Source of the DNA: Aurantiacibacter zhengii
GTDB taxonomy: Bacteria; Pseudomonadota; Alphaproteobacteria; Sphingomonadales; Sphingomonadaceae
Assembly: GCF_003584125.1 (NCBI RefSeq)
Contig: NZ_QXFL01000003.1
Coordinates: 310,001-374,000, forward strand
Direction: 5' to 3'
DNA length: 64,000 nt
Part shown: positions 7,776 to 19,471 of the stretch, one piece after another
Position numbering within the stretch: the stretch's first letter is position 1
How the letters are laid out: each line of letters opens with the position of its first letter
Program-made: the position numbers and the translations under genes
The notes under the pieces: model-generated
The model's database searches: none
The model's input: only the letters and a program-made list of their open reading frames with translations
Told to the model about the DNA's origin: nothing

Positions 7776-9662
7776 TCAGTCCCGGCGCGGTGCCAGCAGG
7801 CGGTCCAGCCCGGCCTCTGCGCTGCCGGTGCGTTCCAGCCAGGGATAGCGCAGGCCATCGAAGTAGGGCAGCTCCATGACGGAATGGACCTTGCCCCGTT
7901 CGATGTGCAGCGACACCGGCACGCCGTCCGCCTGCGCACGTTCCAGCGCCTGCGCAAGGCGGGCCTGGCTGAAGGACAGGCCATCCACCGAAACGATGGT
8001 GGTATCGGGCGTCAGTCCCGCGTCGAAGGCGGGCGATCCCCAGCGGGTGCCCGATACGTTGCCCTCGTCATCCACGCTGATGCCGAGCGAGCCCGAAAAG
8101 TCGCCCGCCGCGCCGCTGCGCGCCTGGCTGGTCCATGGATTGGGCTCGTCGCGCCAGACAAGGCGATAGCCGCCGGCCTCTATCCCCGCGAGCGGTGCCG
8201 GCTGGCCTGCCGTGCCGATGCGGGCGGAAAGGAAGCCATCCCAGTCATAGGCATAGGTGCGTTCCAGCGCGGCGACGACGTCTTCGTACTCGTATGTCGA
8301 TACGCTCCATTCGCCGTCCGGCCCGCCGAAGAAATCCGCGGCGAAATCGTCCAGGCCGCGTGCGCCATCGGTGCCGGAACGGATGATCTGGTCGGCCTCC
8401 AGCCATACCAGCCCGGCCTCGCGGTAATAGTCGCGATTGCGGCTGAGCGAGGGCCACGGGCGATCGGCGCGGTAGCCGAGCATGGGATCGAAAGTCGTAT
8501 CCTCCACGCTGCGCCATTCGCGCCCGGCCAACTGGCTGAAACTGGCCGCGGTGTTGGCCATGAAGCCGAGCACCATCTCCTTCGGCATGAAGCCGCTGCG
8601 CGCCGCCAGAACGAAGTCCCAGAAACTGGTCTGCCCTTCGTAAACCCACAGCAGCCGGGCATCCACGTCGCTGTGGTAATCGGGGGCATCAAGGCCTGCC
8701 GGTCGGCGGTACTTGCCGTTCCAGCTATGGGTGAATTCGTGCGGCAGCAGTGTGTTGTCGTGGGCGTTGCCGGCAAAGTCCGACAGGTCGTCGGGCGTTT
8801 GCGTGTTTTCGCTGGAGCGATGATGCTCCAGCCCGATCGTGCCCAAGTTGTCGGTCAGCCCCAGCAGGAAGTCATAGTGATCGAAGCGCGGCCCGCCGAA
8901 CAGGATGAGGGCCTCTTCCACCAGTGCCCGGTGCGCGGCAATCGCCTCGTCCGTGGCCTCCAGATTGGCGGCCTCGTCGCCGAAAGCCTGCAACTGCACG
9001 TTATGACCCAGGTCCCACGTGCGGTGATGCTCCCCAGCAAACAGCGGGGAGTCGACCAGCGTCTCGTAACTCGTCGCATCGTAATGCACGGTGTCGCCGT
9101 CCACCCGCGCGCCTTCCAGCGCGCCTGCCGCCTGCCAGCCTGCGGGCAGCGTGACGCTGGGCTTCACGCGGATCTGCCCGACATCGTGCCCGGCGGGATA
9201 GAGCGACATCTTCTCCCACTGCACGTTGGCCATTGCATCGGTCACCAGGACGCGCCAGCCCTGGCCGGGGAAGGGGGAGGCGTAGGTCAGCTGCGCAGTC
9301 ACCTGCGTCGTGCCCGCTGGCAGAGCCAACCTGAAGGCATAGGGCTGGTAGGCCAGCCGTTCCCACGTCACCGGCCCCGCGTCGGAAGTGAAGGCGAGGC
9401 GCGAGACGCGCTGGATCTGGCCCGATGGCGCGTGGTTGCCCGGCAGCCATTCGGGATAGACGAGTACCAGTTCGCTCGTCCCTGCCGTAACGGGGATATC
9501 CTGCTGCGTCGTGAAGGTACGGTTCACGGTGTCGCTGGCGTCGACATGCAGGCGGATGGTGCCGGGATAGGGGGTGTCCGCGCTGGGCGGCAGCGGTGCC
9601 TGGTCCTGCGCGAAGGCGGGAACGGCAAGGAGGAGGGCGAAGGGGGCAAGGCGTGCAATCAT
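7776..9662 (-). CDS. M61 family metallopeptidase with PDZ domain
   Basis: About 628 aa. Signal peptide (MIARLAPFALLLAVPAFA), N-terminal beta domain of the M61 glycyl aminopeptidase type, then the thermolysin-like catalytic motif HEFTHSW (H308, E309, H312) with the downstream glutamate in WVYEGQTSFW. A C-terminal PDZ domain (about 530-600) contains WGSPAFDAGLTPDTTIVSVDG. Probably an exported zinc aminopeptidase. ATG 9662 was chosen because it sits directly before the signal peptide. Single gene, divergent from hisS. Confidence 0.92.
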   Translation of the reverse strand: MIARLAPFALLLAVPAFAQDQAPLPPSADTPYPGTIRLHVDASDTVNRTFTTQQDIPVTAGTSELVLVYPEWLPGNHAPSGQIQRVSRLAFTSDAGPVTWERLAYQPYAFRLALPAGTTQVTAQLTYASPFPGQGWRVLVTDAMANVQWEKMSLYPAGHDVGQIRVKPSVTLPAGWQAAGALEGARVDGDTVHYDATSYETLVDSPLFAGEHHRTWDLGHNVQLQAFGDEAANLEATDEAIAAHRALVEEALILFGGPRFDHYDFLLGLTDNLGTIGLEHHRSSENTQTPDDLSDFAGNAHDNTLLPHEFTHSWNGKYRRPAGLDAPDYHSDVDARLLWVYEGQTSFWDFVLAARSGFMPKEMVLGFMANTAASFSQLAGREWRSVEDTTFDPMLGYRADRPWPSLSRNRDYYREAGLVWLEADQIIRSGTDGARGLDDFAADFFGGPDGEWSVSTYEYEDVVAALERTYAYDWDGFLSARIGTAGQPAPLAGIEAGGYRLVWRDEPNPWTSQARSGAAGDFSGSLGISVDDEGNVSGTRWGSPAFDAGLTPDTTIVSVDGLSFSQARLAQALERAQADGVPVSLHIERGKVHSVMELPYFDGLRYPWLERTGSAEAGLDRLLAPRRD

Positions 9663-9756
9663 GCACGCGCTGATGCCGCCTCTGCCCGGGCAAGGCAAGG
9701 TGTCGTTTCGCCAGCCCCATTGCCGCCGCGCGTGCTAGGCAGTAACGGACGCTGCC

Positions 9757-11025
9757 ATGTCCAAGACTTCCCTCAAGACCCCCCAAGCGATCCGCGGCAC
9801 GCAGGATATTTTCGGCCCCGAGGCGGAGGCTTTCGCCTTCGTGGTCGAGACCTTCGAGCGGGTACGAAAGCTGTATCGGTTCCGCCGCGTCGAGATGCCC
9901 GTGTTCGAGAAGACCGAGGTTTTCAGCCGCGCCATCGGCGAGACGACCGATGTCGTCAGCAAGGAGATGTACTCGTTCGAAGACCGGGGCGGGGACTCGC
10001 TTACGCTGCGCCCCGAATTCACCGCCGGTATCGCGCGCGCTTTCCTGACGAACGGCTGGCAGCAGCACGCTCCGCTAAAAGTGGCGACGCACGGTCCGCT
10101 GTTCCGCTACGAGCGCCCGCAGAAGGGCCGCTATCGCCAGTTCCACCAGATCGATGCGGAGATCATCGGCGCCGCCGAACCGCAGGCGGACGTGGAGCTG
10201 CTGGCCATGGCCGACCAGGTGATCCGCGAACTGGGCATTGAAAACGTGACCCTGCACCTCAACACGCTGGGCGACGCGGATACCCGCGATGCCTGGCGCG
10301 CGGCGCTGATCGAATACTTCGGCGCGGCGAGGGGCGAACTCAGCGAGGATTCGCAGGAGCGGCTGGAGAAGAACCCGCTGCGCATTCTCGATTCCAAGGA
10401 TCCGCGCGACCGCAAGTTCGTGGCCGACGCGCCGAAGATCGACGCTTTCCTGTCCGACGATGCTCAGCGGTTTTTCGATGCCGTCACCAGCGGGCTGGAC
10501 GCGGCAGGCGTGAAATGGACCCGCGCGGAAAGCCTGGTGCGAGGGCTGGACTATTATCGCCACACGGCGTTCGAATTCATCCCGGACGAAGGCTCCGCAG
10601 CGGCGGGCGCGCTGGGTTCGCAGAGCACGATCCTTGGCGGCGGTCGGTATGACGGCTTGATGGAATCGCTGGGCGGCGCACCGACACCGGCGGTCGGCTG
10701 GGCCGCGGGGATCGAACGGCTGGCGATGTTGGTGGGGGAACGAACGCCGGATCGATTGGATGTTGCCATTGCAGTCGAGGATGATGCTCTCTTGCCTGCT
10801 TCTGCTCGGATTGCGCCAATTCTTCGCCGCGCTGGCTTCACCGTTGAGGTTATCGCGACCGGCTCTACTCGAAAAAGATACGATAAAGCGTCAAAGCTAG
10901 ACCCAATGTATCTGGCATCACTGCAAATACGCGATGGGACACCTGGGTACAGTCACAAGTCGCAACTTGATGACGAGGCCAATAGCAAGATTGACGCGGT
11001 GATTCTGGAAAACGTTCAACTGTGA
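9757..11025 (+). CDS. hisS: Histidyl-tRNA synthetase, divergent C-terminal domain
   Basis: Class II synthetase of 422 aa that charges tRNA-His. Motif 2 ([16 protein letters not shown]), the histidine-A loop ([15 protein letters not shown]), GGGRYDGL and motif 3 ([10 protein letters not shown]) are intact. After about residue 330 the anticodon-binding domain is only faintly canonical (RKRYDKASK remains), ending [13 protein letters not shown], and lacks the usual LGEDE-type strand. The DNA for this part is visibly AT-richer than the rest of the gene. The stop overlaps the prfA start as GTGA, so hisS-prfA-prmC form an operon. Confidence 0.93.
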   Translation: MSKTSLKTPQAIRGTQDIFGPEAEAFAFVVETFERVRKLYRFRRVEMPVFEKTEVFSRAIGETTDVVSKEMYSFEDRGGDSLTLRPEFTAGIARAFLTNGWQQHAPLKVATHGPLFRYERPQKGRYRQFHQIDAEIIGAAEPQADVELLAMADQVIRELGIENVTLHLNTLGDADTRDAWRAALIEYFGAARGELSEDSQERLEKNPLRILDSKDPRDRKFVADAPKIDAFLSDDAQRFFDAVTSGLDAAGVKWTRAESLVRGLDYYRHTAFEFIPDEGSAAAGALGSQSTILGGGRYDGLMESLGGAPTPAVGWAAGIERLAMLVGERTPDRLDVAIAVEDDALLPASARIAPILRRAGFTVEVIATGSTRKRYDKASKLDPMYLASLQIRDGTPGYSHKSQLDDEANSKIDAVILENVQL

Positions 11026-12089
11026 CCATCCCAGCCGAACGTCTCCGCCAGATTGCCAACCGATTCGCCGAGCTCGAGGCGCGCATGGCTTCGGGCCAGC
11101 TGGAGGGCGAGGAATTCGTCCAGGCCAGCCGCGACTATGCCGAGCTGGAGCCGGTGGCGAAGATCGCCACCGAAGTCTCCGCCATGCGCGAGGAGGTCGC
11201 GGGGCTGAACGACATGCTCTCCGATCCCGAAATGCGCGGCATGGCGGAGGAGGAACTCGCGAGCCTGAAGAAGCAGCTGCCGGGGGCCGAGCGCAGGCTG
11301 GCGCTCGCCATGCTGCCGCGCGATGCTGCCGACCAGCGCCCCGCCATGCTGGAAATCCGCGCCGGTACCGGCGGTGATGAGGCCGCACTGTTCGCGGGTG
11401 ACCTGTTCCGCATGTACGAGAAATATGCCGCCGAGCAGGGCTGGAAGGTGGAGCCTGTCAGCGTCGCCGCAGCCGACGTGGGTGGCTACAAAGAAGTGGT
11501 CGCCAACGTCACCGGCACCGGCGTGTTTGCCAAGCTGAAGTTCGAATCCGGCGTTCACCGCGTGCAGCGCGTTCCCGTTACCGAGAGCGGCGGGCGCATC
11601 CACACCAGCGCGGCGACAGTAGCGGTGTTGCCGGAGCCTACGGAAGTCGACGTCTCCATCGATGATAACGACCTTCGCATCGACATCTACCGTTCCAGCG
11701 GGGCGGGCGGGCAGCACGTCAACACCACGGATTCCGCCGTGCGCATCACCCACGTGCCCACCGGCATCGTGGTGGCGATGCAGGACGAGCGCAGCCAGCA
11801 CAAGAACCGCGACAAGGCGATGAAAGTGCTGCGCGCGCGCCTTTATGAAAAGCGCCGCGAGGAAGCCCACGGGGCCGAGGCCGAGGCGCGCAAGGCGATG
11901 GTGGGCAGCGGCGACCGTTCCGAACGCATCCGCACCTACAATTTCCCGCAGGGCCGCGTGACAGATCACCGCATCGGCCTGACCCTGCACAAGCTGCCGG
12001 AGGTGCTGGAAGGCACCGGTCTTGCCGAGATGATCGATGCGCTGATTGCCGAGGACGAAGCAAAGCGCCTCTCCGCGATGGATGCGTGA
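11022..12089 (+). CDS. prfA: Peptide chain release factor 1
   Basis: Release factor of 355 aa reading UAA and UAG. The catalytic GGQ lies near residues 229-231 in [20 protein letters not shown]; its Gln is the methylation target of the next gene's product. Starts with GTG overlapping the hisS stop (GTGA). Length matches the family. Confidence 0.97.
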   Translation: MTIPAERLRQIANRFAELEARMASGQLEGEEFVQASRDYAELEPVAKIATEVSAMREEVAGLNDMLSDPEMRGMAEEELASLKKQLPGAERRLALAMLPRDAADQRPAMLEIRAGTGGDEAALFAGDLFRMYEKYAAEQGWKVEPVSVAAADVGGYKEVVANVTGTGVFAKLKFESGVHRVQRVPVTESGGRIHTSAATVAVLPEPTEVDVSIDDNDLRIDIYRSSGAGGQHVNTTDSAVRITHVPTGIVVAMQDERSQHKNRDKAMKVLRARLYEKRREEAHGAEAEARKAMVGSGDRSERIRTYNFPQGRVTDHRIGLTLHKLPEVLEGTGLAEMIDALIAEDEAKRLSAMDA

Positions 12090-12931
12090 GGGTAGCTGAA
12101 GCCATCCGCGACGCGGCGCAGCACCTTGCCGCCACCAGCGACACCGCGCGGCTGGATGCCGAATTGCTGATGGCGCACGCGCTGGGCTGCTCGCGCTCAG
12201 ACGTGCTGCTGCGCCGCATGCAGGACCAGGCACCGCACGCTTTCACCGCGCTGGTTGATCGTCGCGCTGCGCACGAACCTGTCGCCTATATCCTGGGCAC
12301 GCAGGAATTCTTCGGGCTCGATTTCGCCGTTTCGCCCGCCGTCCTCATCCCGCGCGGGGATAGCGAGAGCGTGGTGCAGACCGCGCTGGATGCCGCGCCG
12401 TTTGCCCGCCGGGTGCTGGACCTTGGCACCGGATCTGGCGCGCTGCTGCTGGCGGTGCTGGCACACCTGCCGCAGGCGGAAGGGACGGGTATAGATGCCT
12501 CGTCCGCCGCCCTTGATGTCGCCCGCAGCAATGCCGATGCGCTTTCGGCGAACGCGCAGTTTCACCTGCGCGACTGGACCCAGGCAGGCTGGGCCGACGG
12601 GCTCGGCCAGTTCGACCTGATCCTCGCCAACCCGCCTTATGTGGAGGACGATGCCCGGCTCGCCCCTGACGTGCGCGACCACGAGCCGGCGAGCGCCTTG
12701 TTCGCCGGACCCGAAGGGCTGGACGATTACCGCATAATCATTCCCCAATTGCCCGAGCTGTTGACAGAAACGGGTGTGGCCGTGCTCGAAATCGGTGCGA
12801 CACAGGCAAGTGCAGTCTCCGAAATTGCACGCGACCACGGGTTTACTGCAAGTGCACATAAAGACCTTGGCGGGCGTGAGCGGGCGCTGGAATTGCGATT
12901 AACACTTGGCAAAGCCGAATCGAGTAGCTAA
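12086..12931 (+). CDS. prmC: Release factor glutamine methyltransferase PrmC
   Basis: SAM-dependent N5-glutamine methyltransferase of 281 aa that modifies the GGQ motif of release factors. It has the N-terminal helical domain, SAM motif [11 protein letters not shown] and catalytic NPPY near residue 182. Starts with GTG overlapping the prfA stop (GTGA), placing enzyme and substrate in one operon. Confidence 0.96.
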   Translation: MRVAEAIRDAAQHLAATSDTARLDAELLMAHALGCSRSDVLLRRMQDQAPHAFTALVDRRAAHEPVAYILGTQEFFGLDFAVSPAVLIPRGDSESVVQTALDAAPFARRVLDLGTGSGALLLAVLAHLPQAEGTGIDASSAALDVARSNADALSANAQFHLRDWTQAGWADGLGQFDLILANPPYVEDDARLAPDVRDHEPASALFAGPEGLDDYRIIIPQLPELLTETGVAVLEIGATQASAVSEIARDHGFTASAHKDLGGRERALELRLTLGKAESSS

Positions 12932-13121
12932 CCCGTGCATCAGGTCGACAGCGCAGAGGCGCTGGGCCGAACTCCGAAATTTGCCGGTTCCGCGGTCGAA
13001 CGACCGCAGCGCAAGAATGCAGGTTACGGAGCGAAATTACCTCGTGACGAGGGTGTAATCACGAGGGGTCATATGGCGAAGCGGCGTGAAGCCGCAGCCA
13101 GATTGAGGAAGCGAAGTTCCC

Positions 13122-13913
13122 TTGAATAGCAATCGAAACAACAATCGTCGGCGCGGTCGCGGCAACAATAATAATCGTGGCGGCAGCGGTGGTGGTGGTA
13201 ACCCGTCGAACCGGATCGATTCCCGTGCGCGTGGCAATGCCCCGCAGATGCTGGAAAAGTACAAGAAGCTGGCGCACGAAGCGTCGCTGAACGATGACCG
13301 GGTGCAGACCGAATACTACCTGCAGTTCGCCGATCACTATTTCCGCGTCATCGCCGATATCAAGGCGCAGAAGGACGAGGCCCAGGCCAGGCGCAACAAC
13401 GAGCGCGGGCAGGACAGTTCCGACGACGATGACGACGATGACGATCAGGATGATCGCAACGACCGCAACGATCGCAACGATCGCGGCAACCAGAACAACC
13501 GTTCGCAGGATCGTCAGAAGGGTCGCCGGGGTAACACCGGGCGCAACCGCCGCGACGATGACAACGACGACAACGATAACGGCGGCGCCGGGTTCGAGGA
13601 AGGCCAGGAAGGCTCTCCGGGCAACCAGGAAGACGACGACAATCCCTTCGTCAAGACGGACAAGCCCAAGAAGGCGCGCAAGGCCGCTGCCCGCAAGCGC
13701 AAGCCTGCCCAGGACAATTCCGATAACGAGACCGAGGATTCGGTGAACGACGACGGCGGCCTCGATCCCGACATGCTGCCGCCCGCCATTGCCCGCAGCG
13801 CGCGCGATGACGACGACGACGCCGAGGAAAAGCCCAAGCGCAAGCTGACCCGCACGCGCCGCAAGCCCTCGGCTGACGACGACGGCGGGGAAGCGCTCGA
13901 AGCGGTCAACTGA
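13122..13913 (+). CDS. DUF4167 domain protein with acidic repeats
   Basis: Encodes 263 aa from a TTG start (LNSNRNNNRRRGRG). Asn/Arg/Gly-rich N-terminus, then the DUF4167 core at about 40-90 (MLEKYKKLAHEASLNDDRVQ, then YYLQFADHYFRVI), followed by a long low-complexity region with a run of Asp residues, repeated NDRNDR units and alternating basic and acidic patches. DUF4167 proteins are typical of alphaproteobacteria and of unknown function; the basic, disordered N-terminus suggests nucleic-acid contact (inference). A ribosome-binding site GAGGAAGCGAAG lies ahead of the TTG. Confidence 0.88.
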   Translation: MNSNRNNNRRRGRGNNNNRGGSGGGGNPSNRIDSRARGNAPQMLEKYKKLAHEASLNDDRVQTEYYLQFADHYFRVIADIKAQKDEAQARRNNERGQDSSDDDDDDDDQDDRNDRNDRNDRGNQNNRSQDRQKGRRGNTGRNRRDDDNDDNDNGGAGFEEGQEGSPGNQEDDDNPFVKTDKPKKARKAAARKRKPAQDNSDNETEDSVNDDGGLDPDMLPPAIARSARDDDDDAEEKPKRKLTRTRRKPSADDDGGEALEAVN

Positions 13914-13960
13914 CGCTTCGGGGATACCGGCGGCTTTCCGCCCGGCAGGAGCAGGCAGCA

Positions 13961-15553
13961 ATGGCCAGCGGACTTTCCGTGCTGAACCGGCTGACCGATC
14001 ATCCGCGCATCGCTGCGCTGGTGCTGGGCCTGCTTTCTGCAACCGGTTTCCAGCCGCTTGGCCTGTGGCCTGTTGCCTTGCTGGCAACCGGTCTGCTGCT
14101 GCCGATCCTGATCCAGGCTCGCACACCGCTGCGCGCCTTCGGGCTCGCCTGGCTGTTCGGCGTGGCGCATTTCACCCTCGGCAACAACTGGATCGCCGAT
14201 TCCTTTACTCACCAGTCGGAAATGCCTGCCGTGCTCGGCTGGGCGGCTGTGCCGCTGCTGGCGCTCTATCTTGCTGTCTATCCCGCGCTGGCCGCTTTGG
14301 TCGCGCGCGCCGTGGTAAAGACAGGCAGCGTCTGGGCCTTCGCGCTGGTGTTTTCCGGCAGCTGGATCGTTACCGAATGGATGCGCGGCTGGGTCTTTTC
14401 CGGCTATGCATGGAACCCGCTGGGCATGGTGCTGCTCGGACCGTTCGACCGGCCCGGCCTTGCCGCTCTGGCTCCGGTGATGGGCACCTATGCGCTGTCC
14501 GGCCTCGCCGTTCTGTTGGGGTGCGCCGCGGTCATTCTGCTGCGCGAGCGCAACTGGCTGACGGGCGCGATTGTGGCGGTGCTGCTTGCGGCAGGCATGT
14601 ACTGGCCGGTGGGCGAAGGCCGCGAGGGCAGCTTGCAAATCACCATCGCCAAGCCCGACATTCCGCAGGACGCCATCAGCGATCCGCGCTTTTACGAAGC
14701 GAACTTCGCCCGCCTGGCGCGGCTTTCCCCCCGGCTGCAGGACGGCGACGAACCCCGGCTGGTGCTGTGGCCGGAAGCTGGCATGGCCGATTATCTGCGC
14801 GAGGGGTATCCGCAGCGCTATTACGATCGCACCACCGCGCTTGGCGATCCGGCCTATGCCCGTCGCCGGCTGGGCGCGACAGCGGGCGCGAACAGCGTCT
14901 TGCTGACAGGAGCGGTGGATCTGGAGATCGGCGCCGACGAAACCGGTTTCGTCCGGGCGCTGGGTGCGCGCAACGCGGTAACCGCCATCAGTGCGGAAGG
15001 GGAAATCCTGGGCGGTTATGCCAAGGCTCACCTCGTCCCTTATGGTGAATACCTGCCCATGCGCGAACTGCTGGAACCGCTGGGCCTGTCGCGCCTCGTT
15101 GCTGGCACGATAGACTTCTGGCCCGGCCCCGGTCCGCGGACGCTGGATCTTGGCGCATACGGCAGGCCCGGCATGCAGGTGTGTTACGAGATCGCTTTCC
15201 CCGGCGAAGTGGTCGACCCCGGCAACCGCCCCGACTTCATCTTCAACCCTTCCAGCGAGGCGTGGTTCGGCAGCTTCGCACCCCCGCAGTTCCTGGCCCA
15301 GGCCCGCATGCGAGCGATAGAGGAAGGCCTGCCCGTGCTGCGCGCCACCAACAGCGGTATCAGCGCGGTTATCGATGCCCGGGGCGTGGTGCGCCAGTAT
15401 CTCGGGAGTGAGGAACCGGGCCGGATCGATGCGGTTGCGCCGCCCCCTGCGCAGCCGACGCTATTCGCGCAGTTCGGCAATATTCTTTCGCTTATCTGGG
15501 CTGTCGCGATGCTGCTGGCGGGCCTTGTTGCAATGCGGCAAGACCGGCGTTAG
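13961..15553 (+). CDS. lnt: Apolipoprotein N-acyltransferase
   Basis: Inner-membrane enzyme of 530 aa that adds the third acyl chain to lipoproteins. Hydrophobic N-terminal half with multiple membrane segments, then a nitrilase-like periplasmic domain. The expected triad is visible: Glu in LWPEAGM (about 272), Lys in [15 protein letters not shown] (about 354) and Cys in QVCYEIAFP (about 408). Several lipobox proteins in this window would be its substrates. It is followed after 58 bases by metK. Confidence 0.96.
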   Translation: MASGLSVLNRLTDHPRIAALVLGLLSATGFQPLGLWPVALLATGLLLPILIQARTPLRAFGLAWLFGVAHFTLGNNWIADSFTHQSEMPAVLGWAAVPLLALYLAVYPALAALVARAVVKTGSVWAFALVFSGSWIVTEWMRGWVFSGYAWNPLGMVLLGPFDRPGLAALAPVMGTYALSGLAVLLGCAAVILLRERNWLTGAIVAVLLAAGMYWPVGEGREGSLQITIAKPDIPQDAISDPRFYEANFARLARLSPRLQDGDEPRLVLWPEAGMADYLREGYPQRYYDRTTALGDPAYARRRLGATAGANSVLLTGAVDLEIGADETGFVRALGARNAVTAISAEGEILGGYAKAHLVPYGEYLPMRELLEPLGLSRLVAGTIDFWPGPGPRTLDLGAYGRPGMQVCYEIAFPGEVVDPGNRPDFIFNPSSEAWFGSFAPPQFLAQARMRAIEEGLPVLRATNSGISAVIDARGVVRQYLGSEEPGRIDAVAPPPAQPTLFAQFGNILSLIWAVAMLLAGLVAMRQDRR

Positions 15554-15611
15554 TTGTCAGGCACGTTTACTTACCGTTACCCTTCCGACATCTCAAAGGA
15601 ACTCCGAGGCA

Positions 15612-16856
<1,245 letters not shown>

Positions 16857-16868
16857 GGCCGTGACGGC

Positions 16869-18143
16869 GTGAGCGTTTCGGGCACTGCCCTTACCGCTGC
16901 GCCATCGGGCAAAGGCAGGGTCGCGGCGCTGGATGCGCTGCGCGGGGTGGCCGTCATCGGCATCGTGCCGATGAACGTCATCGCTTTTTCCATGCCCGCC
17001 AATGCCTACCTGAACCCGCGGGTCTGGGGCGGCACAGGCGTGCTGGAAACGGCGTTGTGGGCAACCAGTTTCGTCCTCGTCGAAGACAAGTTCCGCGCGC
17101 TGTTCGCCATGATGTTCGGCGCCGGGATCGCCATCCTTCTGGGCAAGCGCGGTGCGCATCCCCTGCGCGCGCACTACGCGCGCATGGGCGTGTTGCTGGC
17201 GATCGGCCTGATCCATGCCGTGGTGCTGGCGAACAACGACGTGCTGCGCATCTACGCGGTATGCGGATTGCTGCTGCCGCTGGCGGTGAACTGGCCGGTG
17301 AAGCGCTTGCTGTGGGCCGCGGGCCTGCTGATTGCCGGGCAACTGGCCGTCTCGGGCTACTACGCCTGGGCCTGGCTGGATTACTGGCACCAGCGCGCGG
17401 GCGGCATGCCGGTTGACCCGCTGCCACAGGAAATGGCCGAGCGCACCTATGGCAGTCATCCCGATACCACTGCCGCAGCGCTGGCGCGGGGGAAGGAAAG
17501 CTTTGCCGAGCGACTGGTAAGGCGCGTCTCCGAGCCGATGTTGCAGGTGCGTTTCATCGTCGCCTCCATTCCTTCCGCGCTGGCTGCCATGCTGCTGGGC
17601 GTGGCGCTGTGGCGCAGCGGTCTGTTGGCAGGCGAATGGGATACGCGGCGTGCGGTAAGGCTGGCGCGGGCCTGCGCGGCGGTGAGTGTACCGGTGCTGC
17701 TAGCGCTGGCAGCGTGGAACATCCTTGCCGGGTTCGATCCCATCGTCACCGCTGCCAATGCCCTTGTCCTGTCAGCGCCTTTCGACGTGGTGCTGGGGGT
17801 GGGCTACGCCGCGCTGGCCATGGCCGTTTTCGGCGGCGCGCTGAAGGATCGCGCGATCACCCGCCGCCTTGCAGCTGCCGGGCGCATGGCGCTGACCAAC
17901 TATCTTGCCACCAGCACGATCTTCGCCGCCCTGTTCGCGGGCTGGGGCCTGGGCCTGTTCGGAGAAGTCTCACGCGCGGAGGCGCTGCTGCTGGCGCTGG
18001 TTCCGATCATCGCCATGCTGGCATGGTCGCCGCCGTGGCTGGCTCGCTTCCGGCAGGGTCCGGCTGAGTGGGCGTGGCGCAGCCTCGCCAGCTTCACACG
18101 CCTGCCGTTTCGCCGTGATCGGGCATCCCGACCGCTGACCTGA
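16869..18143 (+). CDS. DUF418 family membrane protein
   Basis: Encodes 424 aa from a GTG start. N-terminal LDALRGVAVIGIVPMNVIAF is the family opening, followed by about ten hydrophobic segments and a C-terminal DUF418 domain (GRMALTNYLATSTIF). Proteins of this family are polytopic inner-membrane proteins related to acyltransferase-3-like folds; function unknown. It follows metK by 12 bases and converges with the MFS transporter, the ends overlapping by 50 bases. Confidence 0.9.
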   Translation: MSVSGTALTAAPSGKGRVAALDALRGVAVIGIVPMNVIAFSMPANAYLNPRVWGGTGVLETALWATSFVLVEDKFRALFAMMFGAGIAILLGKRGAHPLRAHYARMGVLLAIGLIHAVVLANNDVLRIYAVCGLLLPLAVNWPVKRLLWAAGLLIAGQLAVSGYYAWAWLDYWHQRAGGMPVDPLPQEMAERTYGSHPDTTAAALARGKESFAERLVRRVSEPMLQVRFIVASIPSALAAMLLGVALWRSGLLAGEWDTRRAVRLARACAAVSVPVLLALAAWNILAGFDPIVTAANALVLSAPFDVVLGVGYAALAMAVFGGALKDRAITRRLAAAGRMALTNYLATSTIFAALFAGWGLGLFGEVSRAEALLLALVPIIAMLAWSPPWLARFRQGPAEWAWRSLASFTRLPFRRDRASRPLT

Positions 18144-19389
18144 CCGCCGCCATGTCGGCAGGCAGCCTGCGGGCCGCAATGAAATAGTGCGCCGAGGCCC
18201 ACAAGTAGCCCAGCCCGCCCGCGGCCATCGCCAGGGCCAGCCCACGGGCCGCACCCTGACTGTCGGACAGTGAATCGCTCAGCCAGCCCAGCAGCGAGGG
18301 GCCAAGTCCGCCCGCGACACCGTAGACCCCGTTGAGAATCGCCGCCGCCGTCGCCCGCATGCGCGGGTGCATCAGGTTCTGCAGGGTGGCGTAGGTGATG
18401 CCGAGGAAGCCGAAATTGAGGAAGGTGGCCACACAGACGAGGCCCAGCAGCAGCGCCAAGTCCGCGCGGGTGATGGCCAGCGCGTAGAGCGGCCCGCCGA
18501 CCAGCATCGAGACTGCCGGGATCAGCGCGTAGGCCTTCGGGCTGCGCTCTCCGAACCGGTCGCCAAGCCAGCCGGTGCCGACCACCGATAGCGCGGCGGG
18601 CAAGCTGGCAATCAGGCCGGCGTACAGCCCCGCCTCCGCCAGCCCCAGATCGAACTCGCGCACCATCAGGCTGGCGAAGAAGAAGTTGAGGCCGAAGCCC
18701 AGCATTGCCGCCAGGGCAGACCCGATCACCAGGTTGCGCGCGCTGGGCAGCTTGAACAGCCTGGCCAGGACGGCGGAAATGGGCGGCACGTCCTCGCTTG
18801 CGCCTGGATCGTGCTGGCCACGGCGCGGCTCGCCCACGAAAAACCATGCAACGAAACCCATCACGAGGCCGGGTATGGCTGCAATCAGGAAGGTCATGCG
18901 CCAGCCGAATTCCTGCGCGATCCAGCCGCCGCCGACAAACCCGATAAAGGCGCCCAGCGGCGGGGAGAGCAGCAGGCAGGAAATGGCCAGCCCGCGCTTG
19001 TTGGCAGGGAAGTAGTCCGCCACCACCGACTGGTTGCCGGGCAGGCCGATCGCTTCTCCCAGCCCCACGCCCATGCGCGCCACCAGCAGCTGCACCCAGC
19101 TGCCCGCCCAGCCGCAGGCCGCCGTGGCCAGCGACCATGCTACCGTACCGAAGGATATCAGCGTCAGCCGCCGCACCCTCTCGGCGATGCGTGCCACCAC
19201 CAGTCCGGCCACGATGTTAAGCAGGGCAAAGGCCCAGGCCATCAGGCTGACCTGCGCGTCCGACAGGCCGAATTCCGCCTTCACCGGCTCCACCAACACG
19301 TTCACCACGATGCGGTCGATGAAGCCGACGGTGGCAATCGACGCGATCACCGCCAGCGCCAGCCACGGCGAGTTGCTTCGTTTGATCAT
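18094..19389 (-). CDS. Major facilitator superfamily transporter
   Basis: Encodes 431 aa with about 12 membrane segments. The loop 2-3 motif region reads GLVVARIAERVRR and a second copy in the second half reads GWLGDRFGERSPKAY. The helix 5 segment (SPPLGAFIGFVGGGWIAQ) and the FVGEPRRG cytoplasmic loop suggest an organic-anion or metabolite:H+ symporter type (spinster or hexuronate-like); the substrate cannot be read from sequence. Starts with ATG. Confidence 0.92.
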   Translation of the reverse strand: MIKRSNSPWLALAVIASIATVGFIDRIVVNVLVEPVKAEFGLSDAQVSLMAWAFALLNIVAGLVVARIAERVRRLTLISFGTVAWSLATAACGWAGSWVQLLVARMGVGLGEAIGLPGNQSVVADYFPANKRGLAISCLLLSPPLGAFIGFVGGGWIAQEFGWRMTFLIAAIPGLVMGFVAWFFVGEPRRGQHDPGASEDVPPISAVLARLFKLPSARNLVIGSALAAMLGFGLNFFFASLMVREFDLGLAEAGLYAGLIASLPAALSVVGTGWLGDRFGERSPKAYALIPAVSMLVGGPLYALAITRADLALLLGLVCVATFLNFGFLGITYATLQNLMHPRMRATAAAILNGVYGVAGGLGPSLLGWLSDSLSDSQGAARGLALAMAAGGLGYLWASAHYFIAARRLPADMAAVRSAVGMPDHGETAGV

Positions 19390-19416
19390 TCACCCTCCGG
19401 GCCCTGGGCATAAACG

Positions 19417-19446
19417 AAAAAGGCGGCCCCGCAATGGAGCCGCCTT
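19417..19446 (-). terminator. Intrinsic terminator after the 124-aa membrane gene
   Basis: On the minus strand AAGGCGGC pairs with GCCGCC across an 11-base loop and is followed by TTTTT (plus-strand AAAAA at 19,417-19,421). It lies 25 bases past the stop of the 19,472-19,846 gene. Confidence 0.7.
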
Positions 19447-19471
19447 GTCCTTGCCGCCGCCTTACGCGCGG

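Noticed and set aside
7713-10241. Large plus-strand frame (842 codons) across the M61 peptidase gene and into hisS
   Set aside because: It is the complement of a well-supported peptidase with signal peptide and HExxH motif and then an out-of-frame reading of hisS.
13390-13600. Repeated GACGAT and CGCAACGAT units, possible tandem repeat array or CRISPR
   Set aside because: They code for Asp runs and Asn-Asp-Arg repeats inside the DUF4167 protein; there are no spacers of regular length.
15554-15611. SAM riboswitch upstream of metK
   Set aside because: The gap to lnt is only 58 bases and no pseudoknot or conserved SAM-II-like core is visible.
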